Shown: positions 43,145 through 51,542 of the stretch, in pieces
Numbering within the stretch: position 1 is the stretch's first letter
Layout: every line of letters starts with the position of its first letter
Source: Pseudonocardia sediminis
Lineage (GTDB): Bacteria; Actinomycetota; Actinomycetes; Mycobacteriales; Pseudonocardiaceae
DNA length: 64,000 nucleotides
Assembly: GCF_004217185.1 (NCBI RefSeq)
Contig: NZ_SHKL01000002.1
Location: 46,639 to 110,638, forward strand
Direction: 5' to 3'
Translations under genes and position numbers: made by a program
The notes under the pieces: generated by a model
Databases searched by the model: none
The model's input: the letters and a program-made list of their open reading frames with translations, nothing else
Told to the model about the DNA's origin: nothing

Positions 43145-44776
43145 ATGCAGAACGTGCACATCGACCAGCTCGACGACCTCGACCCCGAACGGGACCTGCG
43201 CACCGATCGCGGGGACCTCCACGGCCTGGCCCACTCCCTCATCGAGGAAGGGGTGCTCACCCCACTGACCGTGATCCCGGGCGAGGGCGGACGGTTCACC
43301 ATCTACGCCGGACACCGCCGCCGCGCCGCGCTGCGCCTGGCCGCCGAACTGCTCACCGGCGACCCGGGCGAGTTCGACCTCACCGCCGAACAGGCCCAGG
43401 CCCGCGCCGAGACCCTGACCAGCGAGGTGCCCTGCTACGTGCGCGCCGACCTCGCCGGACGCGACACCCTCGCCCAGCTCGCCGAGAACGGCGAGCGCAA
43501 GAGCCTCGCCCCCGCCGAGCGGATGCGCGGGCTGCAGCTGGCCATCAGCGACGGCTACGACGACCGCACCATCTCCCGCGCCGGCGGATTCAAGACCGGC
43601 GACGTCCGCGCCGCGCGCCGACTCGACGCCATGCCCGAGGCCGCCCGAACCGCCGTCGACACCGGCCAGCTCGACCTCGACCAGCTCGGCGAGCTGGCCG
43701 AGTTCGCCGACGACGAGAAGGCCGTCAAGCGCATCCTGCGCAGCTCCGGAAGCCAGGTCCGGTTCGCCATCGCCGAGGAACGCCAGAAGCGCCAGCGCGG
43801 CGAGGCGGCCGAGAAGCTCAAGGCCGAAGCCACCGTCGCCGGGCACAAGGTCGTCCGCAAGCCCCAGGACCTCGGCTACACCAGCCGCGAAGAGCAGTTC
43901 GGGTACCTCGCCCACCCCGACGGCACCACCCTCACCCCCGAGACCGACGCCCACACCGACGGGCACGTCGTGTTCGTCGACACCGGCCACTACGCCGCCC
44001 CGAACCTGGTGCACATGTGCCAGGTCCCCGACGAGCACGGCCACACACGGCTGCGCCACACCAGCTACCGCAGCCCCGCCGAGATCGCCGCCCGCGAGGC
44101 CGAGGACCGGGCGCGCGAGGAGCGTCGGATCAAGATGGACGCCGCCAGGGAGGTCCGCGCGAAGTTCCTCCGCACCCTAATCGGCAGCCAGAAGGCCGCA
44201 GCCAAGCACACCGACCTCCTGACCACCATCGCCGCGCGCTGGCCCCGCCAGCTCTGCGACGGCGAGCGCCACCGCTTCGCCGCGACCCTGCTGCCCGCCG
44301 AGCCCGACACCTGGACCCCCGCCCGGGCACAGCAGCACGCCGTCGCCCGCGCCATCCTCGGCGCCGACAAGGCCGCCGAAGAGACACACGGCTGGTGCGA
44401 CTACCCGGCCATGCTCTGGTGGTGGGACACCCTCACCAGCCTCGGCTACGAGCGCGGCGAGGCCGAGGACCACCACGTCGCGCAACTGCAGCGCGGCCGC
44501 GAGGAGGAAGAACGCCAGCGCGCCGAAGACGCCGCCGAAGACGCGGCAGCCCAGGCCGCCGAAGACGCGGCAGCCGAGACGGCCGAAATCGCCGACCACC
44601 TCGCCCACGACGAGAACGGGCAGCCCGAGCCCCAGACAGAGCCCACAGACGACGAGCAGACCGTCGAGATCGACACCGGTGTCGACGGCCAGGACGCGGA
44701 GCAGAACGGCGACGAGCAGAACGGCGACGAGCAGAACGGCGACCAGGACACCACTGCGGCGGAGGCAGCCGCGTAG
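43145..44776 (+). CDS. ParB/Spo0J-domain plasmid protein
   Basis: ATG 43145 follows AAGGAG; 543 residues. The N-terminal ParB (nuclease/CTPase) domain has LHGLAHSLIEEGVLTPLTVI and YAGHRRRAALRLA, then a helix-turn-helix region (GYDDRTISRAGGFKTGDVRA). Residues ~230-430 are unlike chromosomal ParB. The tail is acidic with three NGDEQ repeats. No ParA lies adjacent; the ParA/MinD at the left edge is far away. It may act in transcription or partition of the element. Confidence 0.85.
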   Translation: MQNVHIDQLDDLDPERDLRTDRGDLHGLAHSLIEEGVLTPLTVIPGEGGRFTIYAGHRRRAALRLAAELLTGDPGEFDLTAEQAQARAETLTSEVPCYVRADLAGRDTLAQLAENGERKSLAPAERMRGLQLAISDGYDDRTISRAGGFKTGDVRAARRLDAMPEAARTAVDTGQLDLDQLGELAEFADDEKAVKRILRSSGSQVRFAIAEERQKRQRGEAAEKLKAEATVAGHKVVRKPQDLGYTSREEQFGYLAHPDGTTLTPETDAHTDGHVVFVDTGHYAAPNLVHMCQVPDEHGHTRLRHTSYRSPAEIAAREAEDRAREERRIKMDAAREVRAKFLRTLIGSQKAAAKHTDLLTTIAARWPRQLCDGERHRFAATLLPAEPDTWTPARAQQHAVARAILGADKAAEETHGWCDYPAMLWWWDTLTSLGYERGEAEDHHVAQLQRGREEEERQRAEDAAEDAAAQAAEDAAAETAEIADHLAHDENGQPEPQTEPTDDEQTVEIDTGVDGQDAEQNGDEQNGDEQNGDQDTTAAEAAA

Positions 44777-44790
44777 CTGAGGCTGCATGA

Positions 44791-44828
44791 CAGGGCGGGC
44801 ATCCCAGGGCAGGGGGGTGCCCGCCCTG
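44791..44828 (+). terminator. Hairpin terminator after parB-like gene
   Basis: Perfect 11-bp arms CAGGGCGGGCA (44791-44801) and TGCCCGCCCTG (44818-44828) lie 15 nt after the stop. Confidence 0.75.
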
Positions 44829-44838
44829 CTGTCACGGC

Positions 44839-45181
44839 GCCGGCGGGTGTGCAGGTGTGGTCGGCGTGCGGGTCGGGTGGTGGTCGCTCCTCGCGTCGAT
44901 CGGCGGGGACGGTGCCCGAGGGGGCGCCGGGGCGCCAGGCCCTGCGCTGGCGCTCCGGCCGCTGCGCGGTCGCCTGCGGCGAGCCCGGCGCCCCGACACC
45001 CCCTCGGGCAGGGCTCCGCCCCGCCGACGCGAGGAGAGACCACCACCCTCAGCCGGCTCTGTGCCCGCCGTCGGGGTCTACTGCACGGCCCTGGCGGGCC
45101 GTCCCCTCCCGGGGGGCCAGGGCGCCGCCCTGGACCCGGCCTCGCTTCGGAGAGGGGGGCGAAAACCGCAGCTCACAGCCC
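44839..45181. repeat. 343-bp direct repeat, copy A, with large internal hairpin
   Basis: Nearly identical to 47851-48194 (one 1-nt indel and one substitution seen, both in the first 40 nt). It contains an imperfect inverted repeat with 62-nt arms, 44875-44936 and 44987-45048, around a 50-nt loop, and a shorter CCAGGGCGCCGCCCTGG stem. No convincing coding frame. Confidence 0.9.
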
Positions 45182-45201
45182 CACTACGGCCGAAGATGAG
45201 G

Positions 45202-45230
45202 TAGACATCCGTGCGTAGTAGCTGTAGAAT
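45202..45230 (+). promoter_or_regulatory. Promoter of the 45.27-kb gene
   Basis: TAGACA (45202-45207), 17 bp, TAGAAT (45225-45230), in TGTAGAATAATATACATC. It resembles the promoters of the neighbouring leader-box genes but the GACAAGCC box is absent. Confidence 0.6.
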
Positions 45231-45266
45231 AATATACATCAGACGGAGAGATCGGGGGAGCAAGAA

Positions 45267-45539
45267 ATGCGTCAGCCAGAGCGTGGCGAGCGGATCATCG
45301 ACTCGAACTTCACGGCGTACATCCACCAGGGCGACGGCGTCTACGAGCGCGACGACAGCGCCGAAGGTGCCGCAGCCTGCCGCGAGCTGAGGGAGCAGCG
45401 TGCGCGCGAGCAGGCCGAGCGGATGGCCGATGTCGACTACGCCGCCGCGGCCCGCGAAGACCACCGCGACCGAGTCGAAGCGCTGCAGATGCAGCAGGCG
45501 GCCGAGCTCGGCTACCTCGACGAGGAGCCCGAGCCGTAG
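45267..45539 (+). CDS. Small hypothetical protein (90 aa)
   Basis: ATG 45267 follows GGGGGAG. Starts MRQPERGERIIDSNFTAYI; the rest is a charged helix (RELREQRAREQAERMADVDY). No family is recognised. Own promoter directly after repeat copy A. Confidence 0.6.
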   Translation: MRQPERGERIIDSNFTAYIHQGDGVYERDDSAEGAAACRELREQRAREQAERMADVDYAAAAREDHRDRVEALQMQQAAELGYLDEEPEP

Positions 45540-45576
45540 GCCTGACCGCAGGACCGTCCACTACAACAAGAAACTG

Positions 45577-45610
45577 TAAAATAATAGTCGTAACTGGGGA
45601 ACGACAAGCC
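45577..45610 (+). promoter_or_regulatory. Promoter and leader box 2 (upstream of ardC-like gene)
   Basis: TGTAAAATAATAG with -10 TAAAAT at 45577-45582, then GGGAACGACAAGCC at 45597-45610. The -35 is weak. Box spacing equals that of the other copies (22-23 nt from TGTA to GGG). Confidence 0.65.
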
Positions 45611-45651
45611 TCCGGAACGACCGGCCCGCGGCACCGATCAAGGGAGTACCG

Positions 45652-46641
45652 ATGACCACCCGTACACGCAACACCCGCCCGCGCCAGACCCCGGAGCAGC
45701 GCGCGGCGCGGGTCGCGGAGCTGACCGACAAGCTCAACGGCGCGATTGCCGAGCTGACCGAGGGCGAGCAGTGGACCGCGATGCTGCGCACCGCCGCCCG
45801 GTTCCACCGCTACAGCTTCCGCAACACCATGCTGCTGCTCTTGCAGGCCGAGGAACGCGAGGCGACCATCAGCCGGGTCGCCGGCCTACACACCTGGCGC
45901 GCTGTCGGCCGCCGGGTCCGCAAGGGCGAAAAGGGCTACCAGATCCTCGCGCCGCTACGCCGCAAGCTCGGCGACGAGGAGGCCGCGAAGATCGGCCCCG
46001 AGGCCTACACCGGCGACGGGCAGCCCAAGAAGGTCGTTCGAGGCTGCAAGATCGTGCACGTCTTCGACGTCGAGCAGACCGAAGGCGACGAGCTGCCCGA
46101 CCTACCCACCCCCGACGCGCTCACCGGCGGCGACCCCGCCGGACTCTTCGACCGCCTCGCCGACCTGGTTAGCGCCGAGGGCTACACCATCGAGCGCAAC
46201 CCCGAGGACGGCGACACCCAGGGCTGGACCAACTACGCCACCGCCGTGGTGTCCGTGCGCCCCGACGTCGACGACGCCCAGGCCGCCTACGTCCTGGCCC
46301 ACGAGCTCGGCCACATCCGCGCCCGCCACGACGAGCGAGCCATCAGCCGCGCGCAGCGCGAGACCGAGGCCGACTCGATCGCCTACGTGATCACCGCGGC
46401 GCACGGCCTCGACAGCGTCACCACCTCCGCCCCCTACGTGGCGGGGTGGAGTGAGGGCGACACCGAGGTCATCGCCGCCGCCGCGGAGATCGTCCACCGG
46501 GAGGCGACCCGCATCCTCGCCGAGCTGGAGGGCGACACCGACGGGCCGAGCGAGGACCCCGAGAACGCAGACCCCGAGAACGCAGACCCCGAGAACACAT
46601 ACCCGGAGACCGCAGGCCCGGAGAGCGCCGCCGCGGCATGA
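45652..46641 (+). CDS. ArdC-type antirestriction protein (ssDNA-binding + ImmA/IrrE-like peptidase)
   Basis: ATG 45652 follows AAGGGAG; 329 residues. The N-terminal ArdC ssDNA-binding domain (FHRYSFRNTMLLLLQAEERE ... RRVRKGEKGYQILAPLRRKL) is followed by a metallopeptidase-like domain with AYVLAHELGHIRARH (HExxH), then ETEADSIAYVI. ArdC proteins on conjugative elements protect incoming DNA from restriction. The tail has three PENA/T-type repeats. It is flanked by two copies of the 343-bp repeat together with the small genes that follow. Confidence 0.87.
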   Translation: MTTRTRNTRPRQTPEQRAARVAELTDKLNGAIAELTEGEQWTAMLRTAARFHRYSFRNTMLLLLQAEEREATISRVAGLHTWRAVGRRVRKGEKGYQILAPLRRKLGDEEAAKIGPEAYTGDGQPKKVVRGCKIVHVFDVEQTEGDELPDLPTPDALTGGDPAGLFDRLADLVSAEGYTIERNPEDGDTQGWTNYATAVVSVRPDVDDAQAAYVLAHELGHIRARHDERAISRAQRETEADSIAYVITAAHGLDSVTTSAPYVAGWSEGDTEVIAAAAEIVHREATRILAELEGDTDGPSEDPENADPENADPENTYPETAGPESAAAA

Positions 46642-46763
46642 GCTACGCCGCCGGGAGCGGGTGCCCGACACCGGTTCCCGGCGGAGTGGCCGACCCGAGC
46701 ACTCCCATCCAGGAGCCCGCGCAGCACCGAGCGCACGCAGCGAGCAACGAGGAAGGAACCACG

Positions 46764-47129
46764 ATGAACGCACCGGATCAGCGGTTCACCCCGGGGCAGG
46801 TGCACATGGCCCGCCCCTGGCTCGCGGGTACCGAGCTGCCCGCCCAGCGCGGGATCCTGCTCCGCGAACAGCTCGACATCAGCGCCGAGTACGTACTGCT
46901 GTGGTTCCCCGGTCTCGGCGACCCCGGAGCGCGAGGCGCTCTCTGCGCGATCGCGCGCCGCGACCTCACCGACGACGGGCAGGCACTCGCGGAGCTGCCG
47001 CGGACCTGGGTGGCCAAGGTCTACGCCGCCGCGCGCCGCGCCAACCGGGCGGGGCAATGGACCTGGACCGGTGTCGGCGCCGACATCGAAGCCGCCCACC
47101 GCGCCAACCGCAGGAGGAGCGCCCGGTGA
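46764..47129 (+). CDS. Hypothetical protein (121 aa) of the ardC cluster
   Basis: ATG 46764 follows GGAAGGAACC. An upstream in-frame ATG at 46638 overlaps the ardC stop, but the intervening 42 residues look unstructured. Contains VHMARPWLAGTELPAQRGIL and VLLWFPGLGDPGARGALCAI. No family is recognised. Overlaps the next gene (GTGA). Confidence 0.55.
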   Translation: MNAPDQRFTPGQVHMARPWLAGTELPAQRGILLREQLDISAEYVLLWFPGLGDPGARGALCAIARRDLTDDGQALAELPRTWVAKVYAAARRANRAGQWTWTGVGADIEAAHRANRRRSAR

Positions 47130-47320
47130 GCCGGTTCAGCACCCGCAACCACGACGGCGCCAGCGGACGCGGCGAGCCCGTCGACACCGTCCCCGCCAAA
47201 GACCGCGAAGGCCTGGACCGCAGCGCCCGCGCGCACGGGTGCGACAGCCGGGCCGAGCTGTTCAGCGCGCCGTCGTTGCACCACGACGCCTACGACCCGC
47301 AGAAGGCCGTGACCAACTGA
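47126..47320 (+). CDS. Small hypothetical protein (64 aa)
   Basis: A GTG at 47126 overlaps the previous stop, with AGGAGGAG about 8 nt before it. Polar sequence with DREGLDRSARAHGCDSRAEL. Not recognised. Confidence 0.5.
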   Translation: MSRFSTRNHDGASGRGEPVDTVPAKDREGLDRSARAHGCDSRAELFSAPSLHHDAYDPQKAVTN

Positions 47321-47367
47321 CAACCCGCGGGTAGCCCCGCCCGGGCCGCCTGATGAAGGGACCGAGA

Positions 47368-47655
47368 ATGGACATCCACTCCTACAACGAAGACGGCTGG
47401 TTCTCCAGCGGCGCCGACGCCGCACACACGGCGTGGCTCGAGGAGATGGGACACGTCAACGACGAGCCGCCCCAGCCCGGGCCGAGATGGCTCATCGTCG
47501 ACCCACAGGCCCCCGGCGGTGTGCGCGAGCTGACCCGCGCCGAGCAGGACCACTGCTCGCAGCTGGTCGCCGCGACAGCGCCGCAGCACGGGGAGCACGA
47601 GCCTGCGCAGGACGAGCCGGGCGACGACGAGGTGGCAGAGGACGAGCCCGAGTAG
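47368..47655 (+). CDS. Small acidic hypothetical protein (95 aa)
   Basis: ATG 47368 follows AAGGGACCGAGA. Starts MDIHSYNEDGWFSSGADAAH; RWLIVDPQAPGGVRELTRAE in the middle; acidic low-complexity end. Not recognised. Confidence 0.5.
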   Translation: MDIHSYNEDGWFSSGADAAHTAWLEEMGHVNDEPPQPGPRWLIVDPQAPGGVRELTRAEQDHCSQLVAATAPQHGEHEPAQDEPGDDEVAEDEPE

Positions 47656-47660
47656 CCGGT

Positions 47661-47728
47661 GATGGCCGGCGACCCAGCCCCGAAGGACTCGCCCCCGAGG
47701 GGGCGCCGACAAGAGGTCGCCGGCCATC
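47661..47728 (+). terminator. Long hairpin after the 47.4-kb gene
   Basis: Perfect 14-bp arms GATGGCCGGCGACC (47661-47674) and GGTCGCCGGCCATC (47715-47728), just after the stop. Confidence 0.7.
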
Positions 47729-47850
47729 GGTGCTCCGGCCCGCAAACCGAGGGCGCCGAAAGGGCCCGTCAGTACAACCAGCGCACGCCGCCAGGATAAG
47801 GCGTGCGCGCAGCTCGCAGCCACGCCCACCCGAGAGGCGCGGCCCGGCGG

Positions 47851-48194
47851 GCCGGCGGGTGTGCAGGTGGTGGTCGGCGGGCGGGTCGGGTGGTGGTCGC
47901 TCCTCGCGTCGATCGGCGGGGACGGTGCCCGAGGGGGCGCCGGGGCGCCAGGCCCTGCGCTGGCGCTCCGGCCGCTGCGCGGTCGCCTGCGGCGAGCCCG
48001 GCGCCCCGACACCCCCTCGGGCAGGGCTCCGCCCCGCCGACGCGAGGAGAGACCACCACCCTCAGCCGGCTCTGTGCCCGCCGTCGGGGTCTACTGCACG
48101 GCCCTGGCGGGCCGTCCCCTCCCGGGGGGCCAGGGCGCCGCCCTGGACCCGGCCTCGCTTCGGAGAGGGGGGCGAAAACCGCAGCTCACAGCCC
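47851..48194. repeat. 343-bp direct repeat, copy B
   Basis: Second copy of the element at 44839-45181 in the same orientation. Hairpin arms are at 47888-47949 and 48000-48061. The copies differ only near their left end and diverge abruptly after CACAGCCC. Confidence 0.9.
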
Positions 48195-48213
48195 TAATTG
48201 CGGATCTTCTAGC

Positions 48214-48270
48214 TTGACCCCGCATTGAGAGAACTGTAGAATCATAGATGTTACGAGGGAACGACAAGCC
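48214..48270 (+). promoter_or_regulatory. Promoter and leader box 3 (upstream of DUF6459 gene)
   Basis: TTGACC (48214-48219), 17 bp, TAGAAT (48237-48242), then GGGAACGACAAGCC at 48257-48270. The closest to consensus of the set. Confidence 0.75.
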
Positions 48271-48313
48271 CCCGGAACACCCGGCCCGCAGCACCGACCG
48301 AAGGACCCAGATC

Positions 48314-48886
48314 ATGGCTCGAACCCAGAACCGCCCCGGCTCGCTCTGGCGGGTGCGGGAATTTCAGACCCAGCTCCTGCCGGGCGATGTCCCGATGCTG
48401 GTGACCGTCACCGAGCGCTACGACCCGGCGGTCGCCGCACGGCACGCCAAGGCCGCCGCCGCACAGCGCTGCCCGCACTGCCGCGGCGACCTCTCCGAGC
48501 CGGTCCCCGACGAGCTGGCGGCCACCCCGCGCGCCTACTTCGCGGGCGAGCCGACCAGCGGCGTCGCCGCCGATTCCGACCTCGAGATCGCCGCACGCCG
48601 GGCGATGGCCGTGGTCTTCGAGGCCATCGACGGCCGCCGACCGGTGACCCAGCTCAACCAGCTCGCCGACCCCGCGGTGGTCCGCTACGTGCGCGCACAG
48701 GCGGGGGCACTGCGCGGGCAGCGGGTCCCAAGCCGGATCTACAGCTGCCACGTCCGTCAGCCCTGGGAGGGCATCGGCGAGGTGTTCGGCCTCGCCCGGG
48801 TCGGGAGCCGCCGCGTCGCCGCCTTCGCGAGCCGGGTCGAGCTGCGCCCCGCGGGCTGGCGCATCGGCGCCCTGCGCGTGCTCTGA
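48314..48886 (+). CDS. DUF6459 (Rv3235-family) protein
   Basis: ATG 48314 follows GAAGGA; 190 residues. DLEIAARRAMAVVFEAIDGR followed by RPVTQLNQLADPAVVRYVRA, and a C-terminal VELRPAGWRIGALRVL, match the Rv3235/DUF6459 pattern. A CPHCRGDL zinc-knuckle precedes it. Function in chromosomal relatives is unclear. It lies immediately after repeat copy B and its promoter. Confidence 0.72.
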   Translation: MARTQNRPGSLWRVREFQTQLLPGDVPMLVTVTERYDPAVAARHAKAAAAQRCPHCRGDLSEPVPDELAATPRAYFAGEPTSGVAADSDLEIAARRAMAVVFEAIDGRRPVTQLNQLADPAVVRYVRAQAGALRGQRVPSRIYSCHVRQPWEGIGEVFGLARVGSRRVAAFASRVELRPAGWRIGALRVL

Positions 48887-48889
48887 GCC

Positions 48890-48932
48890 TGTCCCGGGGG
48901 GTGTCCGGCCGAGAGGTCGGCCCCCCGGGACA
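48890..48932 (+). terminator. Hairpin terminator after DUF6459 gene
   Basis: 12-bp arms TGTCCCGGGGGG (48890-48901) and CCCCCCGGGACA (48921-48932) with an inner GGCC/GGTC stem. Confidence 0.75.
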
Positions 48933-48988
48933 CGGAGTCCCCCAACATGTCGTCGCGTACATTTCCGCAGCTCAGAGAGCCAAAACCG

Positions 48989-49046
48989 TTGCCTCCGTCT
49001 AGCTACTAATGTAAAATAATAGATGTCAGGCCGGGTTCGACAAGCC
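48989..49046 (+). promoter_or_regulatory. Promoter and leader box 4 (upstream of DUF3846-like gene)
   Basis: TTGCCT (48989-48994), 17 bp, TAAAAT (49012-49017), then GGGTTCGACAAGCC at 49033-49046. Confidence 0.7.
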
Positions 49047-49089
49047 GGGGCTGACACCGCAGACCGAGAAGCCGAAGGAGAACGAGGCA

Positions 49090-49572
49090 ATGACCATCAC
49101 GAACACCATCGAGAGCGCCACCACCGTTGCGGCCGCGATCGCGCAGTCGGTGATCCGGGGAGTCCTGGTCCCGGTCGAGGGCGACATCCGGGAGGTCGAC
49201 CTCCCGCGCCAGGACCTGATGCGCGGCGTGCGGGAGCAGCTGGGCACCGACGTGCTCGACACGATCGGCGTGTGCGCGCTGCCGAACCTGACGATGCTCT
49301 CGGATCAGACCGGCCCGTACCTGAGCGACTCCCGCCGCAACGAGAGCGCCGAGCTGATCGTGCACACCTTCCAGTGCCACCCCAGCCACGGTGACCCGGC
49401 GATCGACCGCGCAGAGCTGCCGATCTACCACGGGGACGTGCTGTTCCTGTCCCAGACCGAGGACGGCGAGTTCACCAGCGTCCCGCGCGGGTTCGGGCAG
49501 CTCTGGGACGCCGTCCGGGCGCTGCGAGTCGGTGGCCTGACCGGGCTGCTGGCCGAGGCCGCGCAGCTCTGA
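49090..49572 (+). CDS. DUF3846-like hypothetical protein (160 aa)
   Basis: ATG 49090 follows AAGGAGAACGAGG. VLVPVEGDIREVDLP ... TMLSDQTGPYLSDSRRNESA ... GDPAIDRAELPIYHGDVLFL resembles DUF3846-type plasmid proteins, where a short 'gdi..vdlp' start and a late 'GdvlfL' strand are typical. Function unknown. A GC-rich hairpin follows it. Confidence 0.5.
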   Translation: MTITNTIESATTVAAAIAQSVIRGVLVPVEGDIREVDLPRQDLMRGVREQLGTDVLDTIGVCALPNLTMLSDQTGPYLSDSRRNESAELIVHTFQCHPSHGDPAIDRAELPIYHGDVLFLSQTEDGEFTSVPRGFGQLWDAVRALRVGGLTGLLAEAAQL

Positions 49573-49579
49573 CGCCCCC

Positions 49580-49616
49580 GGCCGGGGGTCCGTCCGATGC
49601 GGGCGGGCCCCCGGCC
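49580..49616 (+). terminator. Imperfect hairpin between DUF3846-like and primase genes
   Basis: Arms of about 16 nt, GGCCGGGGGTCCGTCC (49580-49595) and GGGCGGGCCCCCGGCC (49601-49616), with two mismatches. Confidence 0.5.
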
Positions 49617-49638
49617 CGGGTCTCCTGAGGAGGGGATC

Positions 49639-50628
49639 ATGACGCACGAGCAGCAGGTGAAGGACAGCACGCGCGGGCGGACCGGCCGGCTCGGACACCT
49701 CGGACGGGCAGCCCTGGCCGCCGCCGAGGCCGGCCTGGCGGTGTTCCCGCTGCACCCGGGATCGAAGTACCCGGCACTGCACGGTCAGCGCGACTGCGAC
49801 GGCACCGGGGTGTGCGCCGGGGGGCACCTCGGGTGGGAGCAGCGCGCGACCCGCGACCCGCGACAGATCACCGCCTGGTGGAGCCAGCGGCCCTGGAATC
49901 TGGGCATCGCGACCGGTAGGAGCGGCCTGGTGGTGATCGATCTCGACGACGGGCACGGCGAGACCGCCCCGGAGCCGTGGACCGGGGCCCGCAACGGGCG
50001 CGAGGTCCTGACCCGCCTGGCCCAGGAAGCCGGCCAGCCCGGCCCGTGGGCGACCTACCAGGTAGCGACCCCGACCGGCGGTCAGCATCTCTACTTCCGG
50101 GCGCCCGAGGGATCGGCGTTGCGCAACACGGCCGGGGCCCTGGGATGGCGGATCGACACCCGCGCACACGGTGGGTTCATCGTGGGTGCGACGTCGCGGC
50201 GCGACGTCGGGACCTACCAGGCGGTGAACCGAGCCGCGATCGCGCCACTCCCGGCATGGCTGGCCCAGGCGTTGACCCCGCCCGAGCGGGAGCCGGTCAC
50301 CGGGCCGGTCGCGACGGTGCGCCCCCGTGGGGCAGCCGAGAAGTACGTGGAGGCGATCGTGCGGGATGAGACCGAGGCGATGGCGGCCGCCGCGCCCGGC
50401 ACCCGGCACGCGGCCCGGCTCAAGGCGGCACGGACGCTGGGGCAGCTCGTGGCCGGCCGGTCCCCCCTGGACCACATGACGGCCCGGGCCCGGCTGCTCG
50501 GCGCGGCCGAGGCACACATCGGGGTGCAGGACACCTCCCGCGAGGAAGTCGAGCGCGACGTCGACGACGGTCTCGCCTACGGCGCTCAGATGCCGCGCGA
50601 CATCGACACCGACGGCGGTGCGCGGTGA
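49639..50628 (+). CDS. Bifunctional DNA primase/polymerase (AEP Prim-Pol) N-terminal-type protein
   Basis: ATG 49639 follows GAGGAGGGG; 329 residues. LAVFPLHPGSKYPALHG ... WWSQRPWNLGIATGRSGLVV then IDLDDG (metal-binding DxD) ... TPTGGQHLYFRAP (sugar-selectivity His) ... LGWRIDTRAHGGFIVGA form the Prim-Pol (PF09250) core. The C-terminal ~100 residues have RLKAARTLGQLVAGRSPLDH, a small helical priming domain. It is a likely replication or transfer-establishment primase for the element. No fused helicase. Confidence 0.88.
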   Translation: MTHEQQVKDSTRGRTGRLGHLGRAALAAAEAGLAVFPLHPGSKYPALHGQRDCDGTGVCAGGHLGWEQRATRDPRQITAWWSQRPWNLGIATGRSGLVVIDLDDGHGETAPEPWTGARNGREVLTRLAQEAGQPGPWATYQVATPTGGQHLYFRAPEGSALRNTAGALGWRIDTRAHGGFIVGATSRRDVGTYQAVNRAAIAPLPAWLAQALTPPEREPVTGPVATVRPRGAAEKYVEAIVRDETEAMAAAAPGTRHAARLKAARTLGQLVAGRSPLDHMTARARLLGAAEAHIGVQDTSREEVERDVDDGLAYGAQMPRDIDTDGGAR

Positions 50629-51434
50629 GCGCGTCGACGGCACCCGCCGGTACAGCACGCGCCGGCACAGCACCCGCCGGTGGGGCGGGCGGTCCGGCCG
50701 CGGGCGGCCGGACCGCCGAGACCCGCCCGCCGCGCGACTATCCGCGCGAGGCGGCGATGGTTCCGGTGGACCGGCTGCAGTTCAACCGGCACAACATCCG
50801 CCGAGACCTCGGTGACCTCTCGGCGCTCACCGCGTCGATCCGAGCCGAGGGTGTGCTGCAGTCGTTGGTCGCGCACAAGAAGTTTCTGCGCCGTGCCGGC
50901 CAGCCCGACCTCGAGCTGATCGCCGGGCACCGGCGCCTGGCGGCGGCCGAGCACGCCGGCCTGGCCCGGGTGCCGGTACTGATCGTGCCCGAGCTCGCCG
51001 ACGACGACGTGCTGTTCGCGATGCTCGGGGAGGACCAGAAAGAACCGGTGCCGGTCGACGACCGGGCGCGGGCGATCACGTCGTTGCACGAGGGGCACGG
51101 GCACAGCTATCCGGCGATCGCCGAGCGTCTCGGCATCAGCCTGGCCGCCCTGCAGAACGTTCTGCAGGGCCGGGAGCCCCACGCGATGAGCCGCCGGCGG
51201 CGAACGTCGCCGAGGGCTCCGGGCCGCCGCTCCGGGCCGCCGCGGATCAGACCGACGCGGGTGCACGAGCTCTGCCACCAGTGGGAGACCGGCCGTATCG
51301 ATGGCGCCAGCGTCGTCACCGAGCTCCGCGCAGCCCTGGGCGGCTGGACCCCGGCTCCGTCCCGGGACCACGGGCCGGACGAGAACACCGACGACGGCGA
51401 GCCGCATCACGACGAGTCCGCACAGACCCGGTAA
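50625..51434 (+). CDS. ParB-domain protein (second)
   Basis: A GTG at 50625 overlaps the primase stop (GTGA). 269 residues: Ala/Gly-rich start, then VPVDRLQFNRHNIRRDLGDL, LIAGHRRLAAAEHAGLARVP and the HTH-like SYPAIAERLGISLAALQNVL. A shortened ParB fold coupled to the primase, so it may regulate or assist replication, not segregate DNA. Distinct from the ParB at 43145. Confidence 0.8.
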   Translation: MSASTAPAGTARAGTAPAGGAGGPAAGGRTAETRPPRDYPREAAMVPVDRLQFNRHNIRRDLGDLSALTASIRAEGVLQSLVAHKKFLRRAGQPDLELIAGHRRLAAAEHAGLARVPVLIVPELADDDVLFAMLGEDQKEPVPVDDRARAITSLHEGHGHSYPAIAERLGISLAALQNVLQGREPHAMSRRRRTSPRAPGRRSGPPRIRPTRVHELCHQWETGRIDGASVVTELRAALGGWTPAPSRDHGPDENTDDGEPHHDESAQTR

Positions 51435-51542
51435 TCACCCAGAACCGCGGCCCGACGCCGCCCAGCGCGTCGGATCCGCCGAGAGCGGACCCCACGCACC
51501 CCCGGTCCGCGTCGGGTCGCGGCTCGTTGGCAGGAGAGCACC

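Noticed and set aside
44787..45218. Protein genes in the 343-bp repeats
   Set aside because: Open frames exist on both strands, but the sequence is dominated by a long inverted repeat and no frame has an SD or family-like translation.
49006..50673. Minus-strand 555-codon ORF
   Set aside because: Antisense to the DUF3846-like and Prim-Pol genes, which have SDs, promoters and motifs.
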